Origin: Opitutus terrae PB90-1
Lineage (GTDB): Bacteria; Verrucomicrobiota; Verrucomicrobiia; Opitutales; Opitutaceae
Length of the DNA: 64,000 nt
NCBI RefSeq assembly: GCF_000019965.1
Contig: NC_010571.1
Span: 1,116,001-1,180,000, forward strand
Reading direction: 5' to 3'
The notes below the pieces were generated by a model. The model had not been told where the DNA came from, ran no database searches, and saw only the letters and a program-made list of their open reading frames with translations. Of this stretch, positions 1-6,440 are shown in pieces. Positions within the stretch are counted from its first letter, which is position 1. Every line of letters begins with the position of its first letter. Made by a program: the position numbers and the translations under genes.

Positions 1-29
1 ATGAGCTCGAACCATTCCGGGTGATGGCC

Positions 30-108
30 ACAAAGAGGCACAAGAGCCACAAAAGGTCCGTCGGCGTTTTTGCGCCTTCTGTGCCTTCTTGCGGCTATTC
101 AGGATCGA
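30..108. repeat. Intergenic low-GC repeat-like segment
   Basis: This stretch is visibly richer in A and T than its surroundings and is built of short words such as CACAAAGAGGCACAAGAGCC followed by TTTTTGCGCC and TTCTGTGCC. GGCACA (38-43) and TGTGCC (80-85) form an imperfect dyad. It resembles dispersed intergenic sequences of Verrucomicrobia, which is a recollection rather than a search result. No gene is supported in it. Confidence 0.35.
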
Positions 109-110
109 TG

Positions 111-141
111 CAAACGACGCGACGAGGGCGTCGCGTCCCCA
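111..141. repeat. 31-bp inverted repeat, right-hand copy of pair flanking the DMT gene
   Basis: The 31 bases here are the exact reverse complement of 1239-1269. The core is itself palindromic: GACGCGACG, loop AGGG, CGTCGCGTC. It lies just past the 3' end of the transporter gene at 154-1143. Confidence 0.85.
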
Positions 142-153
142 TGAGCAGCCAGG

Positions 154-1143
154 CTACTTGCTCGCCGCTGCCGCGGGTTTGGCCGGCGGTCGCAACTGAA
201 TCAGCACGTTGGCCAACGTGATCAGACCGCCGCCGATCAACAGGTGCGACGTGGCGCTTTCGTTGGGATAGTTGATCGCCGTCCACGCCGAGATCATCGC
301 CGGAAGGAACAGCGCCATCACCGAGCCGAAGATCGGTTCCACGCAGTAGATCAGCCCGGCCTCGGTCGCGGTGATTTTCGGCTGCCATCGGTTCATGATG
401 AGGAACGCCCCGAGTGTGCAGAACACGGTCAGCGACGCGGTGAGTCCGAGCCAGCCGGGTGACGTCCACGGCAGAACCAGCGCGTCGACCGAGGGCGCCG
501 TCGCCGCGGACAATCCCAGGAACACCAGCGCCTCGGTCAGGAACATCACCAGCGTGAACTTCTCCACGCGATTGCCCACAAACTCCGACCGGTCAAGCCA
601 GAGGATCTGACCCATGAAAAACACCGACGAGAGCAGGGTTTCCCATTCGCCGCGGCCGAAGGTGAGCTCCCGCCAGTCGAACCGGCCCAGGATCGCCACG
701 CCCGCCAGCACCAACGAGCAACTGATCCAGACGAGCGCGCCCGGGGTGCGCCGTGAGCGCAACGCGAGATACACCGGGATCATGATCGCGTAGAACTGCG
801 TCAGAAACGCCGAGGTCGACGCCGCGGTGAACTGTAATCCGTCGACTTGAAACAGCATGCCGGCGGCGGCGAAAAGCCCGAGGATCACGCCCTGTTTCAG
901 CTCCGCGCGCGTGATCCGCCAGAAACTTCGGGCCTGCCACGCCAACAACACGATCACGGCCAGCAGGAACCGCGGCGCGATCGTGTAGGCAGTCGAGAAC
1001 CACGTGCCGGCGTCGGGCAGCAGCTGCGCATGCAGGAGGGTGATCGACTTGATCACCGGGAAGCTCAGCCCCCAAAACAGGTTGGCGAGCAGCAGCATCA
1101 CGATGGCCTGGGTGTGCTGAGGAGTTCTCGGGGCGGGCCGCAT
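154..1143 (-). CDS. DMT-superfamily (EamA) transporter
   Basis: Predicted inner-membrane permease of the drug/metabolite transporter superfamily, about 329 residues with roughly ten hydrophobic helices in two EamA repeats. The first repeat opens with ANLFWGLSFPVIK and contains LQFTAASTSAFLTQFYAIMIP; the second ends with the family-typical EAGLIYCVEPIFGSVMALFLP. The substrate cannot be read from sequence. I start at the ATG at 1143 (MRPAPRTPQHTQ) because the 55 upstream in-frame codons run through the palindromic repeats at 1239-1321 and encode an Arg/Ala-rich stretch unlike a transporter. It stands alone and is bracketed by an inverted repeat pair. Confidence 0.85.
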   Translation of the reverse strand: MRPAPRTPQHTQAIVMLLLANLFWGLSFPVIKSITLLHAQLLPDAGTWFSTAYTIAPRFLLAVIVLLAWQARSFWRITRAELKQGVILGLFAAAGMLFQVDGLQFTAASTSAFLTQFYAIMIPVYLALRSRRTPGALVWISCSLVLAGVAILGRFDWRELTFGRGEWETLLSSVFFMGQILWLDRSEFVGNRVEKFTLVMFLTEALVFLGLSAATAPSVDALVLPWTSPGWLGLTASLTVFCTLGAFLIMNRWQPKITATEAGLIYCVEPIFGSVMALFLPAMISAWTAINYPNESATSHLLIGGGLITLANVLIQLRPPAKPAAAASK

Positions 1144-1238
1144 GAAGCGGGTCAGCCTGCGAGGTCGGCTCGACTCCGCCAAGCGAATTGGCGCGGCGCA
1201 CGCGCGTCTGAATGGTGCCGCGGCTTGCGGGCCAGCCG

Positions 1239-1269
1239 TGGGGACGCGACGCCCTCGTCGCGTCGTTTG
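1239..1269. repeat. 31-bp inverted repeat, left-hand copy
   Basis: Perfect reverse complement of 111-141, with the same internal hairpin (GACGCGACG, loop CCCT, CGTCGCGTC). It lies about 95 bp upstream of the transporter start and abuts the GTAG-headed palindrome pair at 1270-1321. Confidence 0.85.
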
Positions 1270-1321
1270 GTAGAGCCGACGCTCGCCGTCGGCCGAGGCT
1301 GCCGGCAAGCGGCAGCCCTAC
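1270..1321. repeat. Inverted pair of GTAG-headed palindromes (REP/BIME-like)
   Basis: On the plus strand GTAG (1270-1273) is followed by GCCGACG-ctcgc-CGTCGGC (1275-1293). On the minus strand GTAG (1321-1318) is followed by GGCTGCCG-cttgc-CGGCAGCC (1317-1297). A conserved GTAG tetranucleotide next to a stem-loop, in two opposed copies, is the described layout of bacterial REP sequences and their BIME pairs. Together with 1239-1269 this makes three consecutive hairpins between the DMT gene and the histidine kinase gene. Confidence 0.65.
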
Positions 1322-1349
1322 GAGAGCAACCGGAACCCGCGCCGCGCCC

Positions 1350-3980
1350 TCACGCGGCCGTCGGTCGTGAGGCGAGATAGCGCTCGAGTGCGGCCTGCAA
1401 CTCCGCCGGACGAACGGGCTTCGTGAGATAATCGTTCGCTCCCGCGGCCAGGGTGCGCTCGCGCTGTTCGTTCCGCGCGTCCGCGGTCAACGCGACGATC
1501 CACACGCCCCGCACCGCCTCGCCGGCCGCACCCGCCCGGATCTGCGCGGTCGTCGCCAGCCCGTCCAATTCGGGCATGTGCAAATCCATCAACACGACTT
1601 CGGGCCGCGACCGCGCGATCTCCTCCAACGCGACGCGACCGTTCACCGCGAGGTGCGAAGTGCAGCCCAGATGGCTGACCACGGTTTGAATCAATCGCTG
1701 GTTCACCGCGTTGTCCTCCACGATGAGCACGCGAAGGCCGAACTGTGGCGGCGGTGGCATGGCCGCGGCGGGAGGATCCGCGGCGCTCGCGCCCAGCACG
1801 CCTCCGAACAGGTCGTGATGCAGCGGCTTGTTCAGGAGCTGTCGGAAATACGGGCGCAACGCCGCGCGAATTTCTCCGGGCAGCGGCACAGGGATGAGCG
1901 CCACCATTTTTTCGGGCAGCCAGCTCACGCACGGTTCGCGCGACGTCGCGAGTTCGGTCGCGGCGCTGGCACTGAGATCCTGGATACCGAGGTCCCAGTC
2001 TGATCGTTGCGGCGAGGCCGCCGTTTCGCTCTCCATTACCTCACCGCCAAAGCGTCGGACCAGCCGCGTCAGCTCCTCGCACATTCCGCCTGACGCCACG
2101 AGCATCACGCGCCGGCCTTGCAGTGGCGTTGGCGGCACGCGGTCTGCCGCGGGCGTGTGGACCGGCACCCGGATGGTGAACGTGAACCTCGAGCCGCGGC
2201 CCAGTTCGCTCGTGAACGTGATGTGCCCGTTCATCAGTCCGACGAGGTTTTTGCAGATCGCGAGCCCGAGGCCCGTCCCGCCATAGCGGCGCGTGGTCGA
2301 ATCGTCCACTTGGCTGAAGGGCCGGAAAATTTTGGGATGGTGTGCCGGGGCGATGCCGATCCCGGTGTCGCGCACGGAAAACTCGAGCGTGCACGACGCC
2401 TCGCCCGCGTCGGCGGTCTCCCGGGCTGATGGCAACGCTTCCGCGTCCGCGGTTTCCGGCGCCGGCGACGAAGCCACCACCCGCACGTCGACGGCCACCT
2501 CGCCCGTGGGGGTGAATTTCACGGCATTGTTCACCAGATTGACGATCACCTGCCGCAGCCGACCGACGTCGGCAACGATGGCGGCCGGTACGGTGTCGTC
2601 GATCCAGTGCAGCAGCTCGACGCCTTTGGGCAGGGCCAGCGTGGCGGCAAGGTCGAGTGCGTTCTCCACGCATTCACGCGGATCGCAGGGCTGTGGCTCG
2701 AGCTTTAGCCGGCCGGACTCGATGCGCGCGTAATCGAGGATATCGCCCGTCAACTGGATCAAGGTCTCGCTGCTGGTACGGATCGTCTCGACGTATTCCA
2801 GCTGCTCCGGCGTCAGTTCCGTCTCCAACAACAGGCTCGCGAAACCCACGATGCCGTTTAGCGGCGTGCGCACTTCGTGGCTCATCGTGGCGAGGAATTG
2901 TCCCTTCGCGCGATCGCCCGCCTCGGCCCGCTCCTTCGCTTCGCGCAGCAGCGCTTCGGTTTGGCGGATCTCGGTCATGTCTTCAAACACCCCGACAAAG
3001 CTCCGGATCTCACCGGCGCGGTTCTTGACCGGCGTGATCGCCGCGCGGAGCGGAAAGACCGTGCCGTCCTTGCGTGGCATCATCCATTCGCCGGTCCACG
3101 GATGCCCGGCCCGGATGGTGGTCACCATGTCCGCAAAGATTTCCGGGCGCGCCTCGGCGCCGTGAAATGTCCGCCATTCCCGCCCCAGCAGTTCGCGGCG
3201 CGAATAGCCGAGCAGCCGGCAGAACTTGGCGTTCGCGTATTCGATGCGCAGGCCAAGGTCGACGATCATGATCGGCGAATGCCCTTGCTCCATGGCCTCG
3301 GTCAGATTCCGCAGCGCCTCTCCTTGCATCAACTGCCGGTGCGTGGTCACGAGGGCCGCCAGCGGCAGCAGGAGCAGCATCCATACGTAGCCGGCGGTCC
3401 CGAGCGCCGTGTTCCAAAGCGCCCGATACCATTCGTGGGCGGTGAGATCGAATGCGATGAGATGCTGCGGCCGCCCCGGCGTATGCGGGCCGATCAGGGC
3501 ATACCCGCTGACCCAACGGCCGCCGTCTTCCTGCCGCGGTCCCTCCGCGGTCGGATAACCGGTCTCGATCACGCCCTCCAGCCCCGGAGAAAGCCGGGCC
3601 GGCAATGTGCCCGTTCGCGGCGCCGGTTGCGCGGGATCGGTTCGCGGCGCCGAATCGGCCAGGGGCAGCAACGTGCCGTTGGCCGGAAGATAGCGCAACA
3701 GGGAGATGCGCGGCTGCCGTTCATCGCTCGTCCGCAGGCGACCGAGGCGATCCTTCACGCTGGCGTAGACGGGAGATTCCCGCTCGGCGGGGGCGCCGGT
3801 GAGTTCCTGGAGCTCCGCGACGTGAAACGCCACCGCGCAGCCCTGGACGCGCGCCGTGAGCTCGGCCAACAGCTCCGCGCGCGCACGAAGGTATCGCCAG
3901 TAGCCGGCGCCGATGCCGGCGGCGAAAATGACCGCACTCGCAAACGCGAGCACAGCCTTGCGTTGGAGCAGGGAAAGCAT
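1350..3980 (-). CDS. Membrane-bound hybrid sensor histidine kinase/response regulator
   Basis: About 876 residues. An N-terminal membrane helix (about 8-28) and a second one (about 193-213) enclose a periplasmic sensor region. Then come a PAS domain (about 230-345), a HisKA domain with phospho-acceptor His near 368 in FLATMSHEVRTPLNGI, a HATPase domain (N box VNLVNNAVKF, then VRDTGIGI and GGTGLGLAI), a degenerate receiver and a C-terminal canonical receiver with Asp near 799 in VVLMDLHMPELDG and the KP of LTKPVRP. It should autophosphorylate and pass phosphate to its own receiver; the signal and partners are unknown. Start ATG 3980 (MLSLLQRKAV) puts the first helix at the N-terminus. There is no adjacent response-regulator gene. 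Confidence 0.9.
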   Translation of the reverse strand: MLSLLQRKAVLAFASAVIFAAGIGAGYWRYLRARAELLAELTARVQGCAVAFHVAELQELTGAPAERESPVYASVKDRLGRLRTSDERQPRISLLRYLPANGTLLPLADSAPRTDPAQPAPRTGTLPARLSPGLEGVIETGYPTAEGPRQEDGGRWVSGYALIGPHTPGRPQHLIAFDLTAHEWYRALWNTALGTAGYVWMLLLLPLAALVTTHRQLMQGEALRNLTEAMEQGHSPIMIVDLGLRIEYANAKFCRLLGYSRRELLGREWRTFHGAEARPEIFADMVTTIRAGHPWTGEWMMPRKDGTVFPLRAAITPVKNRAGEIRSFVGVFEDMTEIRQTEALLREAKERAEAGDRAKGQFLATMSHEVRTPLNGIVGFASLLLETELTPEQLEYVETIRTSSETLIQLTGDILDYARIESGRLKLEPQPCDPRECVENALDLAATLALPKGVELLHWIDDTVPAAIVADVGRLRQVIVNLVNNAVKFTPTGEVAVDVRVVASSPAPETADAEALPSARETADAGEASCTLEFSVRDTGIGIAPAHHPKIFRPFSQVDDSTTRRYGGTGLGLAICKNLVGLMNGHITFTSELGRGSRFTFTIRVPVHTPAADRVPPTPLQGRRVMLVASGGMCEELTRLVRRFGGEVMESETAASPQRSDWDLGIQDLSASAATELATSREPCVSWLPEKMVALIPVPLPGEIRAALRPYFRQLLNKPLHHDLFGGVLGASAADPPAAAMPPPPQFGLRVLIVEDNAVNQRLIQTVVSHLGCTSHLAVNGRVALEEIARSRPEVVLMDLHMPELDGLATTAQIRAGAAGEAVRGVWIVALTADARNEQRERTLAAGANDYLTKPVRPAELQAALERYLASRPTAA

Positions 3981-4086
3981 GACGCCGGAGGCGTGAGGGG
4001 GACGGCAATGAACCGGGTACCGCCGACCGGTGCAACCACGAACCCGATTTCCTGCTACAGCTCCGGCCGGGCGCCGGCCTGCGGGC

Positions 4087-4118
4087 ACAAAAAAGCCGCC
4101 GCGGAACCCGCGACGGCT
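4087..4118 (-). terminator. Rho-independent terminator of the SWIB gene
   Basis: Read on the minus strand, AGCCGTCGCG, a short loop and CCGCGGCGGCT form a GC-rich stem followed by a run of six T (4094-4089). It lies 22 bp past the stop of the SWIB gene and upstream of the hybrid kinase gene, separating the two. Confidence 0.8.
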
Positions 4119-4140
4119 GGAGAGTGTTACCGCACTCTGC

Positions 4141-4410
4141 TCAGGAGACGTGCCCGGAGACGAGCTTCGTCATCTCGAACATCGAGACGGACTTCTTCTT
4201 GTTGAAGATCGGGAGGAGCTTCTCGTCGGCGTTGATCTGGGTCTTCACCTTCTTGTCCTGCAGGCCATTCTTCTTGATGTAGGCCCAGAGCTTCTTGGTG
4301 AGCTCCGTGCGGGGCATCGGGTTCGAGCCGACGACGGCCGCGAGCGCGGCGTCGGGCGTGACCGGTTTCATGAAGGCAGCGTTCGGTTTGCGAGCTGATT
4401 TCTTAGCCAT
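4141..4410 (-). CDS. SWIB/MDM2-domain protein
   Basis: An 89-residue basic protein that is essentially one SWIB domain: PMPRTELTKKLWAYIKKNGL, then INADEKLLPIF and VSMFEMTKLVSGHV, after a Lys-rich tail (MAKKSARKPNA). In eukaryotes SWIB is part of SWI/SNF chromatin remodellers. In bacteria stand-alone SWIB proteins are found in Chlamydiae and relatives, where a nucleoid or topoisomerase-linked role has been proposed. I start at ATG 4410 because 24 extra codons to 4482 encode no domain and pass through a stem-loop leader. It has its own terminator, so it is probably monocistronic. The function here is inferred only. Confidence 0.88.
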   Translation of the reverse strand: MAKKSARKPNAAFMKPVTPDAALAAVVGSNPMPRTELTKKLWAYIKKNGLQDKKVKTQINADEKLLPIFNKKKSVSMFEMTKLVSGHVS

Positions 4411-4424
4411 AGTGATTTTGGGTT

Positions 4425-4459
4425 TAGAAGTGCTTTCCCTCGAAAGCAACGCACTTCTA
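4425..4459 (-). promoter_or_regulatory. Stem-loop in the 5' leader of the SWIB gene
   Basis: TAGAAGTGC (4425-4433) and GCACTTCTA (4451-4459) are perfect complements. A competing inner hairpin uses TGCTTTC (4431-4437) and GAAAGCA (4442-4448). The two stems overlap and exclude one another in part, 15 bp upstream of the start codon, where no Shine-Dalgarno sequence is seen. Role in translation or transcription is inference. Confidence 0.4.
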
Positions 4460-4517
4460 GAGGGAAAATTGCCCGTTTGCATAGGAGAATCTTCACCTTT
4501 CTAGAGGGGAGCAGCCG

Positions 4518-6440
4518 CTAGAAAGTCTCGCCAACCTGGGTGAACTGGGCGTACAGCGCCGCGTAATGCCCACGGCGCGCCAGCAAATCCGCGTGTGTGC
4601 CCTTTTCTATGATACGCCCGGCCGCAAGCACCAGCACCTGCTGCGCCTGCCGGATGGTACTCAGCCGATGCGCCACCACGAAGCTGGTCCGGCCCTGCAG
4701 CAGCCGTTGCAACGCCCGTTGTAACCGCGCTTCGGTGACAGCATCGATTGCACTCGTCGCCTCGTCGAGCACCACGAGCCGCGGGTCCGCGAGCAGCGCG
4801 CGCACGAAGCAGATCAGCTGCCGCTGGCCGAGCGAAAGCCCGGCGCCGCGCTCGCCCACCTCAGTGGCCAGCCCGCGCGGCAGGGCTTCGAGCTGGTCCA
4901 GGCAGTCGAGCTGGCGCGCGGCTTCGCGCACGTCGTCTTCCGTCGCCTCGGGCCGGCTGAACCGGAGATTCTCGAGCACGGTGCCGCTGAAGAGGAAATT
5001 CGTCTGCTGCACCAGGCCCAGCTGCCGATGCAGCGAACGGCTGGTGATCGTGCGGACCTCGCGTCCATCCAGCAGAACCTCGCCCTGCGTGGGCAGATAG
5101 AATTTGGTGACCAGGTTGATGATCGAGCTCTTGCCACTGCCGGTGTGTCCCACGAGCGCGATCATTTCCCCGGGCGCCGCGGTGAAGCTCACGTCGTGCA
5201 ACACCGGCCGCGCCGGATCGTAGCCGAACGTGACGGCGCGAAACTCCACGCGCATCCCGCCCGCTGGCGGCAAGTGGGAAGTATCAAGTGGCAAATTCCA
5301 AGAGCCGGATCCGGCCGCGGCATCTTGCTCCTTGTCACTTGTCACTTGTGACTTTCCTGCACGCGGATCCGGCAGATCCGTCGCCGTGGGGTCATCGACC
5401 CACTCGGGCGGCGTGTCAATCAGCCGGAAGACGCGCTCGGCGCCAGCCATCGCCACGAGTGCCTGGTTGTATTGTGTGCCGATCGTTGCGATCGGGGCGA
5501 AGAACTGGTTGGCCAGCAGGAAAAACGTGATGAGCCCGCCGACGGTCATGTCGCCCTCGAACACCCGCCAGCCGCCGAACAGCAGGAGAATCGCGATGAA
5601 GAACTGGCTGTTCAGCTCGAGCAGCGGCGTGAGCACGGCCGAGGTCCGCGCCAGCGCGATGTTGTAGCGGGCATGGTCCGCGAGCAGGCTGCGGAACAAC
5701 CCGAGGTTCGTCGCCTGCCGCACGAAGCCCTGCGTGATCCGCATGCCGCCGACGGACTCCGCGAGGGTCGCCGTGACGCGGCTGAAGCTTTCACTCGAGG
5801 CCCGCGTCAGCCGGCTGAGCTGCAACCGAAAACGATTGTTGATCAGCCAGAGCACCGGCGCCATGCCGGCGACGACGAGGAACATTTTCCAGTCGCTCCA
5901 AGCCATCACGACCGCGGCGAAGAGCATGCTGCCGAACTGAATCACGCTGACGAACAGCACGTCCTGGATCCCGACGCGCACCGACTCGATGTCGCTGGTC
6001 ACCCGGCTGATGATCCGGCCAAGCTTCACCCGGTGAAAGAAGCTCATCGGCTGTCGCTGCACGCGCGCAAACACCTCCGCGCGCAGCTGGTTCACGACCG
6101 TCTCGCCGATTTCCAGTGCGTATCGCTGGCGGAAATGGAACATGCCATCGGTGACCAACGCGAGCGCGCCATACGCCACCAGGCCGAGCACGAGCGCGCC
6201 CGTGTCGCGCGCGGTGATGGGCCCGTTGATGATGCTCGCGGCCAGCCAGCTGAAGGCCGGCAATTGCGCCGAACGCACGACCGTGAGCACGAGGAGCGCG
6301 TTGCGCTTGGTCGCCACGGCCCCCGTGTAGCCGAATAACCGTCGCATCAAGCCCCACTCGAGCGGCTTGACCGGCTGGTCGTCCTCGCCGTCGCGCGGAC
6401 GCAGCACCAGCAGACTGGGCGGAGCGGCAGCGGATTTCAC
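4518..6440 (-). CDS. ABC exporter half-transporter, catalytically canonical Walker B subunit
   Basis: About 640 residues: an exporter membrane domain of six helices (about 40-340), then a nucleotide-binding domain with Walker A GHTGSGKSS, Walker B VVLDEATSAID with the catalytic Glu, and the H-loop in VVAHRLST. Its signature is LSLGQRQ, not LSGGQ. Start GTG 6440 overlaps the stop of the upstream gene (GTGA), so the two half-transporters are translationally coupled and probably form a heterodimer. The linker near residues 355-390 carries an unusual insert encoded by repeat-like DNA. Substrate (lipid, drug or peptide) cannot be told. Confidence 0.9.
   Translation of the reverse strand: MKSAAAPPSLLVLRPRDGEDDQPVKPLEWGLMRRLFGYTGAVATKRNALLVLTVVRSAQLPAFSWLAASIINGPITARDTGALVLGLVAYGALALVTDGMFHFRQRYALEIGETVVNQLRAEVFARVQRQPMSFFHRVKLGRIISRVTSDIESVRVGIQDVLFVSVIQFGSMLFAAVVMAWSDWKMFLVVAGMAPVLWLINNRFRLQLSRLTRASSESFSRVTATLAESVGGMRITQGFVRQATNLGLFRSLLADHARYNIALARTSAVLTPLLELNSQFFIAILLLFGGWRVFEGDMTVGGLITFFLLANQFFAPIATIGTQYNQALVAMAGAERVFRLIDTPPEWVDDPTATDLPDPRAGKSQVTSDKEQDAAAGSGSWNLPLDTSHLPPAGGMRVEFRAVTFGYDPARPVLHDVSFTAAPGEMIALVGHTGSGKSSIINLVTKFYLPTQGEVLLDGREVRTITSRSLHRQLGLVQQTNFLFSGTVLENLRFSRPEATEDDVREAARQLDCLDQLEALPRGLATEVGERGAGLSLGQRQLICFVRALLADPRLVVLDEATSAIDAVTEARLQRALQRLLQGRTSFVVAHRLSTIRQAQQVLVLAAGRIIEKGTHADLLARRGHYAALYAQFTQVGETF
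5271..5373. repeat. Repeat-like DNA inside the ABC exporter gene
   Basis: CAAGTGGGAAGTATCAAG (5271-5288) is an imperfect inverted match (14 of 18) of the rc of CTTGTCACTTGTCACTTG (5331-5348). A 9-base direct repeat GGATCCGGC occurs at 5307-5315 and 5365-5373. The segment is lower in GC than the gene around it and keeps the reading frame, encoding a Ser/Asp/Pro-rich linker between the membrane and ATPase domains. Confidence 0.6.
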
